DNA of 64,000 nt, taken from NCBI GenBank assembly GCA_014549065.1, contig JACDOX010000023.1, positions 4,042,808-4,106,807 on the forward strand, read 5' to 3'. Shown here piece by piece: positions 50,809 to 62,502 of the stretch; the stretch's first letter is position 1; every line of letters begins with the position of its first letter. Both the position numbers and the translations under genes were made by a program. This stretch comes from Cardinalis cardinalis. Lineage: Eukaryota; Chordata; Aves; Passeriformes; Cardinalidae. The notes below the pieces were generated by a model. That model did not search any database and was not told the origin of the DNA. It worked only from the letters and a program-made list of their open reading frames with translations.

Positions 50809-53800
50809 GTGACAGCACACTCCTCCCCCGTCCCCAGGCTCCCCTGCTCCCTTTCCTGAAAAAAGCAGAGCAGCCCACATCTCCTATAAATCAGCAGTGA
50901 GTGCCATAGTAATATTGCCCACCCAGTGAGACGCTGAAGGAGTCAATGGCAGGNCTCTGTTGAACCCAGGGTGAAAAACGCCAATCAGTTGTTTTAAAAT
51001 TTTAAATGTTTAATAGTAATAAAATGGTTATAAAAATAATAATATAATTAGAGTAATAATAATTTAGCCAATTTAAATTGGGACAATATGAGACAATAGA
51101 AATAAGGAGTTANGGANGNCTGGGTACCTTTTTCTGGGCAGCACGAGCCCAAAAAAGGACACCATGTAANCAGAGGATTAACCCTTAAAAGCAGTAGCCT
51201 GTTGAATATTCATACATGTCATACATGATGCAGAAATTCCATTCAAACAAAGGATTCTATCCNGTCAGTGTCANCTTCTTGCTCTGAATNCTAAANGGCA
51301 TCTTCATGGCTGAGCAAGGTGGGAAGAAGTTCGTTTCTTCTGATAAGAGGGCAATAAATTCTCTCTCTCTCTCCAAGATTTAGGTGTCCTGTGGCTGCTG
51401 TCTGGTGTAAATACCTCATTCCTTTCTTTAAAAAAATATCCCACATACATAGGTCCTATTTTAACTACAAAAGTTACCTTTTAACCACAAAACTACATTT
51501 ACCATACTATTAAAATNTTAATACAGCACTACTAATCAGTACAACAAAATACACATAGTAAATATCTGTGTAGAGCCATATAATATGCACTTTTCACAGC
51601 AGTGACTGNGTGCTCAGTGTTTTAAAGGTGTCTCTAAAGACCTTACCCCGTCTTCAGGGAAGTCAGCATAAAGAAACTGTTGATGTAAGCTGATAGTGCT
51701 GTGTGAGATGCTGCTGTGGTCTGTCTGTCTGCCATGGTGCTTTTCAGAGGAATTTGCTGCATTGATGTCTCACGGTGTTGGTGCTGGTGGTTAGACTAGG
51801 CTGTGTTCATTTGCTTCTGTATAATTCCTCTGAATTCAGCAGAATTGTAAGCTGATGTTAATATTACCTGATGCTACAGTCAGATCACAAGGCTGCTGGC
51901 ATGCCTCTTGCTTGGTACAAATTAGTTTACCCTCCAGATCTGTCTGGGAATACATTATGGACTCTTTGGTGTACCTGAGGGCAGGATTTCACCTGGAAAG
52001 GTTGCAGAAGAGCCTCTTTATGTGGATGGATGTCACTAATTACCTTTTGTGAACTTTGGATGCTTCATGTTTTCTGCTTTATCTCTGGGTTGACTCCTTT
52101 TGCACTGCCTCTGCGACTGTTTTCCTGGATTTTACATGATTCCTGTGCCTTTTAAGAAAGAAGCCATTAGATCTCNTTTTAGTGGCATAGTAAGGAGGGC
52201 ACTGCTTCTAGTAGACAAAGGCTAGNTTTAAAGCACACAATGAGATTTTATGAGATATGACATTTGTGATCTGCAGATGGTCAGACAGTGATGATGTTCC
52301 CTTAATTAAAAAGCATCTTGTGGTTTTTACCATTGAACACTCTTAGGACAGACTCTGCTTTCTGTTACGTATTCACGGTTGCTGCCTTATGTCCTCTTTG
52401 AGCTGTGGGCAGGTTTTGGCTGTGCAGTTACCAGATGAAAGTGTTTTTAAAGGACTTTCTGTTGTTGTTTTTATGCTATCTACTGCTGACTTCTGTCAGA
52501 GTCGGATTATAGCATAGCCCAATTTAATAAAATAAATTGAATTTCCTGTGGGTTAACACGACTCTTCTTTTGATCTAGAGAGTTAAATGCAGTACCCACC
52601 TGTCCTGTCGACAAAGAAACAATAAAAATGCATGAGGTAAGTGGCTATAGCTTTATTTCAGCACTCAGCATTTACATGGGAAAGGCAAGACAGCTGAGAA
52701 CAAGGTGGCTTTCAGTCCTCAGGGCAGATATGAAATAATGCTTAAGAAAGCAGTTCACTCAGTGATGCTCTCCCAGAAAGGGATTACGGCTGTCTAGCTT
52801 AAGCTTCATTTTATACCTCATGTTCTAAAGTTATTTCATTTTAGTCCTCTGTATTTCCAGTAAAGTGTTGAAGAATTTCACAAAGCTTTGAATCGTCCCA
52901 AGTCACCAGATGTCTGGTTTTTTAATGGAGATTTTACTGACTTACTTTTTAAATGCCTTATCTTGCTGGGNTATCTTGTTTTTCTGATTGTCTTTGTTTT
53001 AACTTGGCTATAATTTGATTTCTTGATTATCTCCATTAGATCTCATTAACCCTGAAGAACCTAATTTACTTTTCAGTAACTTTTAGAGGAAAAGAGAGAT
53101 AATCCTTTGTATTTTGCAAGCTGTTGTTGCTTTTGGTTGTTTTGTTTTATAATGGATTAATTTGTCCTTATTTATATTCCAAAGCTTAAAAGTATACGAT
53201 ATACTGGTCCTGCCAGAAATTTTACAGGGAAATAAAATGTCTCCTTCCTCTCTCTCCTAATCTTGATAGGAAATTATAATAAGACTATCCACAGGATTTT
53301 TGTTTTTCATTTTTCATCTTCTACTTGCAAATTTTGATGACAACAATGCGGGAAGATCTCTAAATAAGGCTGAGAGTTTGCTCTGGAGGTGTCATTTGCT
53401 TCTGCATACACAGCTGAGAACGGTGCTGCTTCTCAGAGGTGACAGAAAGGATATCTCAGCATCACCTCCATCCCAAAGGCACTGCTTGAACAGAGTGGAG
53501 CATGCACAGAGCTGGTTTGGCTTTGGAGCCTGTTAGCTCCAGCTGCTTTCTTCTAGATACAGGCAGGCTCTGGCAGTGCTTATACAGCTCCTGTGCTACT
53601 AGTCCTGCTGGTTGTGGGATGGATCAGCATCTCTGGAATAACTACGTGGGGGGGAAGAAAACCCTATGCTTACTAGAAATGTCATAAATGGTTGAATTTA
53701 TAGTTTCAATACAAATTTTCAATATGAATTATCAGGAGCCATGCTCACAATTATGGCGTCTGTGTTTGAACACCTAGAAGATTTGTAGGGATGTTTTGTT

Positions 53801-56800
53801 CTTTTATATTATTTATAACATCCCATGTGACTGCATATTAAGGCTGGTTTGCTTCCTTTACAGGTATTCAAAGACAACTGCTGTAAAAGAGAAGTTCTCA
53901 ACTTGCATGTGTTCTGCAAAAACTTTCCTGACTGCAATTCAAAAGTAATTCTGGGGCGATATCAGGTTGGTTTGCTTGATCAAATTTTGAAGCCTTTGAT
54001 TTTCATGACAGCTCCTGTGATTGTCTTCAGAGTTATTGTAGCAACACGGTTCAAGTACAAAGATTATGACAGCTATACACTGTAAGTAGCATATATTACA
54101 GCTTTTAGCTTGTTCCAGCTTTGCCTTAGGGTGTTGTTTTTTTAATAAGAACCATTTGCTATATGTAGCCTTTGTAAATCACAGTGTCAATTCATATTCT
54201 GAATGCTTAGGTGATTGCTGATTTGAGGAAACCACACTGGCCATTTGGCATTTACCCGGCTGCTGTGTGTTGCAGGAGCATCTGCAGCAGTGTTTGTTTG
54301 AAAGCATGCAGTGCACTAATGATGGATGTCAGGATCAAATTCTTCGCAAAGACCTGAANGAGCACTTGAGCCAGCACTGTAAATTCCGGGAAGAGAGGTG
54401 CCAGTACTGTAATACATATGTGGTGTTAATTAACATAAAGGTAAGATTATGAAGCATTCCTGGGAATCCATCACCTGTTTCCCATTGATATTGCAGAGTG
54501 AAAAGTTTCCAGCATTGCAATGGCACTTATCTCCTGAAACAAAATTTGGCTGAGTAGGTGAAGGAGAAAGTATAATAAATGTGCATTAAATCATACCAAT
54601 TATTGATGCTCTCTTATGAACAACAAAGTGATATGTGACTTGCATTTGTATGTTTGGGACTACTTTTTACATAGTTTCCTCTGTATATACTACTTGACAA
54701 AAATGAAAGCCATTGCCTTGTTCTGTTTTCTTCTTCTTCAGAATCATGAGAAAAATGACTGTCCTGATTATCCTGTGCCTTGTCTCCAAAACTGTTCACA
54801 AATAATTCTGAAAAAAGAGGTACTGTTATTTTTTCTGATACTGCAATTCAGCATATCACATAAATTTATGAAAACTGAAAGCTGCAGACCACATTGGCCC
54901 ATGCCAATAAAATTTCATTGCTCTAAGAGTTTCCTTTGTTCAATGCTAAAGGGGATATATCTCCCATCTTCTAAGTGGATTATTCTGTCACTGCAAGCCG
55001 TGGGTGTTTTGCAGCATAGAAAAANACCTGGCTTGCTTATTGATGCTGAATACTTGTTTTCCTGGTAAAGTGATTGGTGGTGTCATGACAATGGCCTTTA
55101 TTCACCCTTTTTGCAGGCATTTAGATTTTATTAGTGCTTTGAATTACTAAGTGTTTATTTAATCACAAACTGCTTCATTAATACATGCAGATTGAAAAGC
55201 ACCATGCTGTGTGTCCCGAGGCAGAAGTGGACTGTCCATACAAGCAGTACGGCTGTCATGTAAAGGTACTGTTTTACACATCTTTGTCTGTACCAGGACT
55301 GGGCTTTGTCTCCCAAACTATCAGAATAATTAAAATAACCAATTTATGTCCTTTCACAACCATTTCTGCTGGCTAAGCTGAAATACTAGAGAATCAGGAC
55401 TGCCCTTCCCTTCCTTTCAAGGCATAAAGGGGACATTTTGAATGTTTGCATCAATAATTTTTTTATCAACAGCTTCAAAAATGTGCTTATCTNACTATTT
55501 TATTTTTTCACTTCCACCCTCTGCCTCACTAAGGTTAAAAGAGGGAAACTTGCTGAACATGAAAACAGTGCCCTGAGGGAGCACATGCTGCAGATTTTAG
55601 ACAAGAACTCCCTGTTGGAAGAGCGGGTAAGTCATATTTAATGAGCACTCTTCAGCAGTTCTTGACTGATTAGAGGATGATACGAGATTCTACATTTGTT
55701 GCCTGGTTTAGATCAGGTACATTTTAAAAGACTGTTTTTATGGTTTTTTACACCTCAGAAGACAGAGTAAGCTCTTCTAGTGAAGCCAGTCAATTACAGG
55801 GAAACCTCTGTGTGCTCAGGCACACATATTCTCCACCAGGCACAGTGGGAGGCTTTTTGCTGTTGCTCACCTCATTTGCTTTTAGTCTCTGCTTTACACT
55901 GGATATGAGGTTTAGAGATAAACTATTTTAAAGTTTAATTGACTAGCTAGGTTGCTCCAAAAAGCANCCTTTAGCTGCCCAGGTCACCTGCTCTGTGTGG
56001 AGGCAGCACAGGGGACAGCAGAGCCAGTTGCAAGCACCTCTCTGCTCGAGATCACTTCTTTGTCTCCCAGCAGGAGACAATGGGTGTAGGCCCAGTCCTG
56101 TTAACTGAATGGATCCAAGCTGATGGGGGACTTANTCTTTGCATGTTTATGCAGGAAATGAGTCCCAAAATGCTAAAACTTGGTTTTGAATTGTGTATCT
56201 CTCACTGGCTCATCTCTTCTGCTCGTTAGACCTCAGCAGAGGGAAAAAAATGCATATACATACACATGCACCTGTGCATGTAAGTATATATTATCCCACT
56301 ATAGAGCTGAATGGATCATCACGATGGAAATGAGAGATCGGAGCCTCTTTGCACCTGGAGCCACACAGATCTGCTCAAAAGTCTGATTACCTTATGTGCA
56401 GTTCTTGCCAGTGCTTATTCACAAATAGTGAATGAAGGAATGCTCTATCTAACTCACTTAGAGGATTTGCTTTGCAAACTTCACCACTGTCTCTTATATA
56501 GTAAGATACATTATAATTTCTGCATTGTATGTTTTTGGTGTTCCTTAGCATTTATACTCTGATTTTCCCATCTGTAGATATCTGACCTGTATAAGAGCCT
56601 GGAATGTAAAGAGATTAAAATCCAGCAGCTAGCAGATGCCATTAAGAAGTGTGAGAAAGAATTCAGACAGTATACACAACTGTTTGGTAACAATAGCAAC
56701 TTGATGGTAAGCACTCAGGTGAGACATTGATTTTACTTTTTTACCAATTGCTTTTTTGGATCCAGAAATACATTTCTCCAGTAATAGTTGTTATTAATAG

Positions 56801-58427
56801 CACAGCAGTAACAAATGTCCCCAAGACTGTCTCATTTTTTTTACAATATGGTGTTGTCTTTTCATTTAATCAATACAGAAGTTTGGATACATGATCTGGG
56901 CGAAAAGTACAGTACAAATCCTCATGGTCAGATGCCCAGGGCAAATGTGCAGGTGTAAATTTGAATAATGAATTGAATGAAGTGGTGCAGTGTGAATGGG
57001 TTCTGAATGAGGAATGGCTTCTCAGTCTGTTAATGTGCTGAATTAATCATGAAGGAGCACTGGGATAAGTTCCTAAGCCAGCAGAGCACTTTGAATGCAT
57101 CATATTGTTGCTATGCTGACTTGCTAAAGACTTCACTATCTTAATTCAAAGCAACTGTCTGGTTTTATGGATATCTCTTGTCTCTATTTCCCACCCTCTT
57201 CCAATGGCATGAACTGGGAAGGCTCTGGCCAGTCACCTGGATAAGTCTGCACGCCTGGAATCACAAGTGAAACAGCTAATACAGATGGCAAACCAGCAGC
57301 AAAGTAAATTAGACCTGCGCCCCCTGTTTGACACAATTGAAACCGTGAAACAGAAGATTGCCCTGATGGAGACGTACGACCAGCGCTTGGGTATGTTGGC
57401 ACTTCCCTGCACACGTGGGGGGTTGCTGATTTACTGCTGGCTAAGTAGAGCCTCTGGTGCTACTAGAAAGGGCTTTCTTCTTGCATTCCGAGACCAAACT
57501 GTGATGATGTGTGCGGTATTTTCCCGCCTTTCCCTACTGCACGGTGTCTCCTGAACTCCAGTGGCACTGCAGGGCCACAGAGCCATGGAGCTGGCCTTGG
57601 TTTGGCTCCTGCACTGTGATGGAGGCCGTGGTGCTATTCAGGCATTCACGATTNATAGCTGACTACCAGCTGCTGCAATTACAGTTTTAAAAAGTTAACA
57701 GCTGTAGTTCATAGCCTGTACTCAGGCTTGGGGAGATCAGTTTGCCAGCTTGAGCCTGGNGGCTCATTTTATCCAGGGCTCTGATGGTTTTATTTTACCA
57801 GATGTCNCTCTTTTTTTTTCCATTTCTTTTTATTTCTCTCTTCTCTCAGTTGTTTTGGAAGATCAATCCAGCAAACATGATCGCCAGATCAATAATCACA
57901 AAGCTCAGCTCAATAAAAACGAAGAACGATTTAAGCTTTTGGAAGGCACGTGCTACAATGGGAAATTAATCTGGAAAATCACGGACTACAAGAAGAAGAA
58001 AAGAGAGGCAGTGGAAGGCCGTGTGCTGTCCATAGCCAGCCAGCCCTTCTACACCAGCCGCTGTGGGTACAGGCTGTGTGCCAGAGCCTACCTGAACGGA
58101 GACGGCTCGGGAAAGGGAACGCACATCTCCCTCTACTTCGTGGTCATGAGGGGCGAGTTTGACTCGCTGCTGCTGTGGCCTTTCAAGCAGAAGGTTACAC
58201 TTATGCTTTTGGACCAAAGTGGGAAAAAAAATCACATTGTGGAAGTCTTTAGGGCTGACCCCAACAGCAGCAGTTTCAAAAGGCCGGATGGAGAAATGAA
58301 TATCGCCTCCGGCTGTCCGCGCTTCGTGCCGCACACCATTCTGGAGAGCACAAAGAACACCTACATCAAAGATGATACTCTCTTCTTAAAAGTGGTCGTN
58401 GATCTAACTGACCTGGAGGAATTGTGA
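50594..58427 (+). CDS. TRAF5: TNF receptor-associated factor 5, 10 coding exons
   Basis: Cytoplasmic adaptor of the TRAF family that couples TNF-receptor family members such as CD40, CD27, OX40 and the lymphotoxin-beta receptor to NF-kB and JNK signalling. Exons: 50594-50808, 52579-52636, 53864-53965, 54276-54440, 54742-54819, 55191-55265, 55534-55626, 56578-56718, 57222-57390, 57850-58427. They sum to 1674 nt, giving 557 aa, the same length as human TRAF5. The RING finger has C44, C47, C59, H61, C64, C67, C80 and D83; TRAF-type zinc fingers lie at about 95-240, a coiled coil at 245-395 and the MATH/TRAF-C domain at 403-549. TRAF5 rather than TRAF3 is supported by FKDNCCKREVLNL, ILGRYQ and the C-terminus DLTDLEEL. 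The start context is ctcccATGg (weak at -3). Two ambiguous bases fall in codons: 54359 (Lys or Asn) and 58400 (silent Val). Confidence 0.96.
50809..52578 (+). other. TRAF5: TRAF5 intron after coding exon 1
   Basis: It holds an LTR-like repeat over about one third of its length and otherwise unremarkable AT-rich sequence. Confidence 0.85.
50958..51598 (+). mobile_element. LTR-type interspersed repeat (passerine ERV)
   Basis: A block from about tgttgaacccagggtg to a CA near 51598 resembles an LTR repeat I recall as very common in songbird genomes (ctgggcagcacgagcc, ggattaacccttaaaagcag, gaagaagttcgtttcttctg). AATAAA lies at 51353-51358. At least eight isolated N bases fall within a few hundred bases, far denser than around it, as expected where reads from many near-identical copies pile up. 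No coding region is attached, so it is probably a solo LTR. Ends, orientation and target-site duplication are uncertain. Confidence 0.65.
52579..52636 (+). CDS. TRAF5: TRAF5 coding exon 2
   Basis: Residues 72-91, the end of the RING (ELNAVPTCPVDKETIKMHE, with C80 and D83). Acceptor tttgatctag, donor gag|gtaagt. Confidence 0.95.
53864..53965 (+). CDS. TRAF5: TRAF5 coding exon 3
   Basis: Residues 92-125, first TRAF zinc-finger region (VFKDNCCKREVLNLHVF, CNSKVILGRYQ). Thirty-four whole codons. Confidence 0.96.
54276..54440 (+). CDS. TRAF5: TRAF5 coding exon 4
   Basis: Residues 126-180, zinc fingers with paired Cys and His (EHLQQCLFESMQC, RKDL-x-EHLSQHC, RCQYCNTYVV). The ambiguous base at 54359 leaves Lys or Asn; Lys is expected from the family. 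Confidence 0.95.
54742..54819 (+). CDS. TRAF5: TRAF5 coding exon 5
   Basis: Residues 181-206, zinc finger (NHEKNDCPDYPVPC, QNCSQIILKKE). Acceptor ttcttcttcag. Confidence 0.95.
55191..55265 (+). CDS. TRAF5: TRAF5 coding exon 6
   Basis: Residues 207-231, last zinc finger (HHAVCPEAEVDCPYKQYGC). Twenty-five whole codons. Confidence 0.95.
55534..55626 (+). CDS. TRAF5: TRAF5 coding exon 7
   Basis: Residues 232-262, start of the TRAF-N coiled coil (HENSALREHMLQILDKNSLL). Donor cgg|gtaagt. Confidence 0.95.
56578..56718 (+). CDS. TRAF5: TRAF5 coding exon 8
   Basis: Residues 263-309, coiled coil (ISDLYKSLECKEIKIQQLAD, KCEKEFRQYTQLFG). Two in-frame donors occur 12 bases apart, after 56706 (gtaagc) and after 56718 (gtgaga). 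The downstream one is chosen because it gives the same length as the human protein. Confidence 0.88.
57222..57390 (+). CDS. TRAF5: TRAF5 coding exon 9
   Basis: Residues 310-365, coiled coil (ALASHLDKSARLESQVKQLI, LRPLFDTIETVKQKI). The acceptor aactgggaag is poor in pyrimidines, but phase and homology are clear. Confidence 0.93.
57850..58427 (+). CDS. TRAF5: TRAF5 terminal coding exon 10
   Basis: Residues 366-557 and stop. End of the coiled coil, then the complete MATH/TRAF-C domain (GTCYNGKLIWKITDYKKKKR, FYTSRCGYRLCARAYLNGDG, SLYFVVMRGEFDSLLLWPF, SSFKRPDGEMNIASGCPRF). Acceptor ttctctcag. Confidence 0.97.
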
Positions 58428-61068
58428 AAAGCATGCCCAGTCAATATGACTGCTGCTTTTGTGGTGAGCACCAGCCATGCAATAGCAAATTGCCACCAGT
58501 CAAGCTACTGAGAATGTTTCATGGCTTTGAACTACAAGACAGATAATGAATTGCCAAAGCATCAGCCTTTCCTTTTCTACCCCTTTTTTCAAGACTGCAT
58601 TTTTAAGGCAGCTAGAAGTCCAGGTTGGCGCAAACATGCATTCAATCCAGATTGATTCAGTCCAGGCTGGGGGGAATGCTTGGCTCCCATCCCCAGACTG
58701 GCATTTGGAGATGAACCTCCTACAGCAAATTCCCAGGAGCTCAGGCAGGCCTGTGGGCTCCTCTCCCTCACATAGAAGTGAAGCCATGCCCAAACATGCA
58801 AGTGCATTTCATCTGCAATGGAAACATTTCAACATTAGCAAATTTGAATCAATGTGTCTTGATCCCTCCATCTCCTGGATTTTTGAAGCAGGGAGAATGG
58901 CTTCAGTTAGGCAGGGTAAACATTGGCCAAGTATCTTGCATCTTTTTTATTTGTTTTAACGGTGTTTTTCCAGAAGGCCCAGAGGAAGGAGCCAATGCCT
59001 CTTACTTTTTTAGCCTGTTTTTTCAGCTGTACAGAGGACCCCAGCTCACAACAGCTTTCTTGTGTCCTTTCCACTCCTGCCTAGTGCCTTGGGACTGGTT
59101 TCCATTGGTGGTAAACACCCACAGTCCCCATCTGAAGCCAAAAGCTGCAGGTGCTTCTCCCCTCTCAGGACATGGCCAGAGGCAGGGCACTCAGCCAGCC
59201 TGCCAGCTCCTGGCTGCACTGCTGGAAGAAGGGCAAAACTCCTAATCTTTTGCTTCTACATCTGTGCAAAAGAGANGTTTTCTGGCCTTACCAGCTCTAC
59301 AAAAGGCAGGAAGAGCTTGGGGAATAGCTCACTTACGTAACATGCACTTTTCTTCTCTCCTAGAAGTTTGGGGAAGAAGGNAGAAAATAGATTAGGGAGT
59401 GAGGTTGCTGTAAGAACCCAATTTTGACAATCAGTGCAGCTTTAGTGTTTGTTAAAGCATGACACAGCTGCTGATCGTGATGTCTGAAGATCTTAATTTT
59501 TATTGCAAGTTCCTTCCATATTAGAAAGGAATGTGTGCATTGTGCAGGGGTTTATTTGAGACACACTAAAACCACCAAGGTCAGGCACTGAGGAACAAGT
59601 GACACAGAACACATGTGCCTTTTTAAAGCCCTTTGGGTGCCTGTAAGAGGGACGTAATTCTGCATGTTCAGTGATTTTGTTAGTACGAGTGGCAGAATTT
59701 TGCATCTCTCATCTCTTACAGGTCAGGTAGGGAAACACCACAGCATTATCCATTGCTCCAAAGCTTATCAAGAGACAGCAAGAAACTAAGCNGGTTTTGG
59801 AGTAAGAGTAAACTGGGCAGGATAAAAATCAAAACAGGGCACAGACTGAAAGGCGTAAGATAGAAAATTCAGGAGGGCAATGTGGTAAAATGAAAAATGC
59901 CCTTCCCATGATGGATGTTGATAAGAATCTAAATAATTCAAGGATTGATACCAAGATGAAGGCAAAATATTTNATTTTTTATCTGCAGTCTTATTGTTAG
60001 ACATTCAATTTCCCACATGGTTTTCAGGGCATAATTCAGACACATGTATTTTCTAACTCAGGGGTGGAGGGGAAGAGACCTTAGTAATCTGTACCTCCTG
60101 GTGGGTTAGCACATGGAAAATCTTTGTTTTGATCTAGAAGTCCCTTTGTTTTATAATGTCAGGATGTACTGAGCCACCATAGGGGCTTTCCATGTTTCCG
60201 GGGACAGATTGTGAGGAACAAATTTATTCTTGTGTACCACCACCATTGACCTCAGGAGTCATTTCAGCTGTAAAATAGAACGAATTAGGCATAACACTTG
60301 ATTGAAGGCTTGTTTTGGCAGTAGTGTGCCATTCTGTGACATCAACCCTGAGCCTGGATTTCATGTCGCTCATTACTTTAATATTTGTCATGTAACCTTC
60401 AAAGTGACACAACTTCCATAAAAACCACTAACAACTGATGGGAATGTACCATCCCTGTGTCCTGGGGCTCTCCAGTACACTGAGTGTTAAATACAGAAAG
60501 TGATAAAGGACAAGCAAGGGAGGCAAGATGGAAAGGATGTGTGTGGTCTGTATCCTGGCAAATTCCCAGCCCTCTCTGCCTCCACCACCCCAAATGTAAA
60601 ATGAGAATAATAATACTTGCAGAAGAGCTAGGGCTATTTAAATGTTTGTGAAGAAGTTTGAGCATGAAAAGAGCTAAGTATTATTAAAACTCCATTTCTA
60701 ATTGTTAGAATAGGTGATGGCATAGTGATGTGGGTAAGTGTTTAGTGTTTTCCTAGACAGATTTTGGAAGCATGTTTGGTTTTATGCAGTTCCTACTGCA
60801 GTCTCTCCTCTACCTACTGGTTGGGTTTAGGTTTTTGCCATGAATATTCCTTTTAAAATTCTGAAGCACAAATTCATCCTGGGTGATGGAAACATCCCTT
60901 TTGAAATACTGCCTGTTTTATAAAGAATTAGTTGAGAAGATTAATTTTTTTAAAGAGAACCTTCTTTAAATTTGTTCTTTTTAGTACAGAAATTAAGAGA
61001 TTTATGTTAAAATTTTATGTGATTTTTTTACTGCTTGTAAACAGGGTTTTAAATTTCATCCCATTCCT

Positions 61069-61074
61069 AATAAA
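61069..61074 (+). promoter_or_regulatory. polyadenylation signal (TRAF5)
   Basis: AATAAA followed within 30 bases by a TG-rich stretch (atgttgtctagcatgaactg). A plausible main 3' end. Confidence 0.5.
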
Positions 61075-61317
61075 GAAAAAATGTTGTCTAGCATGAACTG
61101 TCAGGAAGAATTTTGATGTTGCATGAAAAATACCAAAAAACTTTTCAATAATGTTGTACTGGGTAAGTAACCAAAAGAGTATAGTGTATTTCTACATCAG
61201 CATATCATATGTTTCTAATGTATTTATTGATAGTTTGTAGTTGTTTCAATACGTCTTACTACAATAGAGGCATTTTTCTAGCCGAATGTCTTTACTGTGT
61301 ACATAAACTAATATAAG

Positions 61318-61323
61318 AATAAA
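61318..61323 (+). promoter_or_regulatory. distal polyadenylation signal (TRAF5)
   Basis: AATAAA in AT-rich sequence about 300 bases before the next CpG island. It is the last signal before the next gene. Confidence 0.5.
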
Positions 61324-61345
61324 TAATTTTATCATCCTTCTGGAG

Positions 61346-61640
61346 GGACTGTGGCCTATATTCCTTTTGGCTGGACTGAAGCAGACTTTTAAGGATGTGG
61401 AGTACTGGGCATTTGTTTACACTGATTTAAAAAAAACAAAAACAAACCAACATTGCTTAAGATTAGAAATCAATGTGCTTCATGGGAATTTGGTTTGCAC
61501 TTGGATATCGCAGAGCAAGTTCAGTAAATCCTAAGCTAGATCAGATGAATATCCTCGAGGTCTGAGGCTGCACTGCGATGACAATATGTGCTGGGGCCGG
61601 CTTTGGGCTCAGCAGGGGTTGGATTTGTTTCGGTTCAGAG
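61346..61640. other. short spacer before the third CpG island
   Basis: Nothing recognised. It separates the TRAF5 3' end from the next promoter by only about 0.3 kb. Confidence 0.6.
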
Positions 61641-62240
61641 CAGAACAGGAACTGTTCCATAATCCCACGGCTGCGGCGTGCTTGGGAACGCGGTGCTGTG
61701 CAGCGGGAAGGGGACGATCGGCAGGGCAGAGCCCAGGCAGGCGGAGCGGGGGCCGCGATCCGGCCCTGTGCCCGCGGCTGCCGTGAGGGAGGGAGGGCAG
61801 GAAGCGGCGGAGCAGGGCCGTGTTCGATCCCTGTGCCCGCGGCTGCCGTGAGGGAGGAAGGGAGGGAGGGCAGGAAGCGGCGGAGCAGGGCCGTGTTCGA
61901 TCCCTGTGCCCGCGGCTGCCGTGAGGGAGGCAGGGAGGGCAGGAAGCGGCGGCGGGCGGCCCCAGCTCTTCCGGGGCGCGGGCGGCGCCGGCCCAGGGGC
62001 GGCGGAGCCGGGGCGGCCGCGGCCGCAGCGCGGGTGGGTCTGGGGCCCTGAGGCGGCCAGGGTGGGCCGGGCTGGGCCGGGCCGAGTCGGGTCGGGTCGG
62101 GTCGGGGTGCGGCCGCTGAGGACCGTGGGCGGGATCCGTAATGCAGCGACAGCCCGACACGTAGGTGTGGGTAAAACCCCCCTGGCGTCTGCGGCAGCGG
62201 CAGCCGCGCCGGGTCTGGCCTCCGGTTCCTGGTGCAAGGG
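61641..62240 (+). promoter_or_regulatory. CpG-island promoter of the downstream gene
   Basis: GC- and CpG-rich block containing a minisatellite, GC boxes and G-quadruplex motifs, immediately upstream of the exons starting at 62503. Donor-like sequences lie within it (for example gacac|gtaggt near 62160), so a noncoding first exon is likely, but I cannot fix its limits. Confidence 0.65.
61765..61952. repeat. 65-73-bp minisatellite, about three copies
   Basis: The block cctgtgcccgcggctgccgt recurs at 61765, 61830 and 61903. The units share gcaggaagcggcgg and cagggccgtgttcgatcc. Copy 2 is longer by eight bases of GGAAGGGA-type sequence. Copy 3 is truncated. Confidence 0.92.
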
Positions 62241-62502
62241 CATGAACGTGCTTTCCCCCGGAGTNTGGTGCGGTGTCATGGAGGGGGATGTGCTCCTGTG
62301 CCCTGTGCCTGGGATGACCCTGCTGGAGCGGGGAGGTGGGACCAGGGACCCTCCGTGGTCCCTTNCAACCTGTCCCACCCTGTGCTTCCATGGCGCTGCC
62401 CTCAGGCGTGCTGGCTCCATTCCTCTGCTTCTGAACTTCCCCCCTACCGCCAAAGTCTTTTGGAAATTATATTATTGAATGTCCTTTTGCTTCTGACTAG
62501 AT

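Larger units (their letters stand above)
52637..57849 (+). other. TRAF5: remaining TRAF5 introns
   Basis: Introns between the listed exons, 0.3-1.2 kb each. No repeats of note and no additional exon with matching phase were seen. Confidence 0.75.
58428..61345 (+). other. TRAF5: TRAF5 3' untranslated region
   Basis: About 2.9 kb following the stop, with polyadenylation signals near the end and no other gene. The open frames over 58.5-59.3 kb have no family match and are taken as chance. Confidence 0.6.

Noticed and set aside
8997..58427. Assignment to the paralogous RCOR1-TRAF3 locus
   Set aside because: The Pro-rich RCOR3 tail, the QTSKIGLGRREYQ block and the TRAF5-type C-terminus all favour RCOR3 and TRAF5.
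58546..59340. Open frames of 92-155 codons in the TRAF5 3'UTR
   Set aside because: They follow the TRAF5 stop in different frames, with no splice signals and no recognisable family.
61609..62453. 260- and 272-codon minus-strand open frames over the third CpG island
   Set aside because: They overlap a minisatellite and CpG-island composition; the repetitive, low-complexity translation has no splice or family support.
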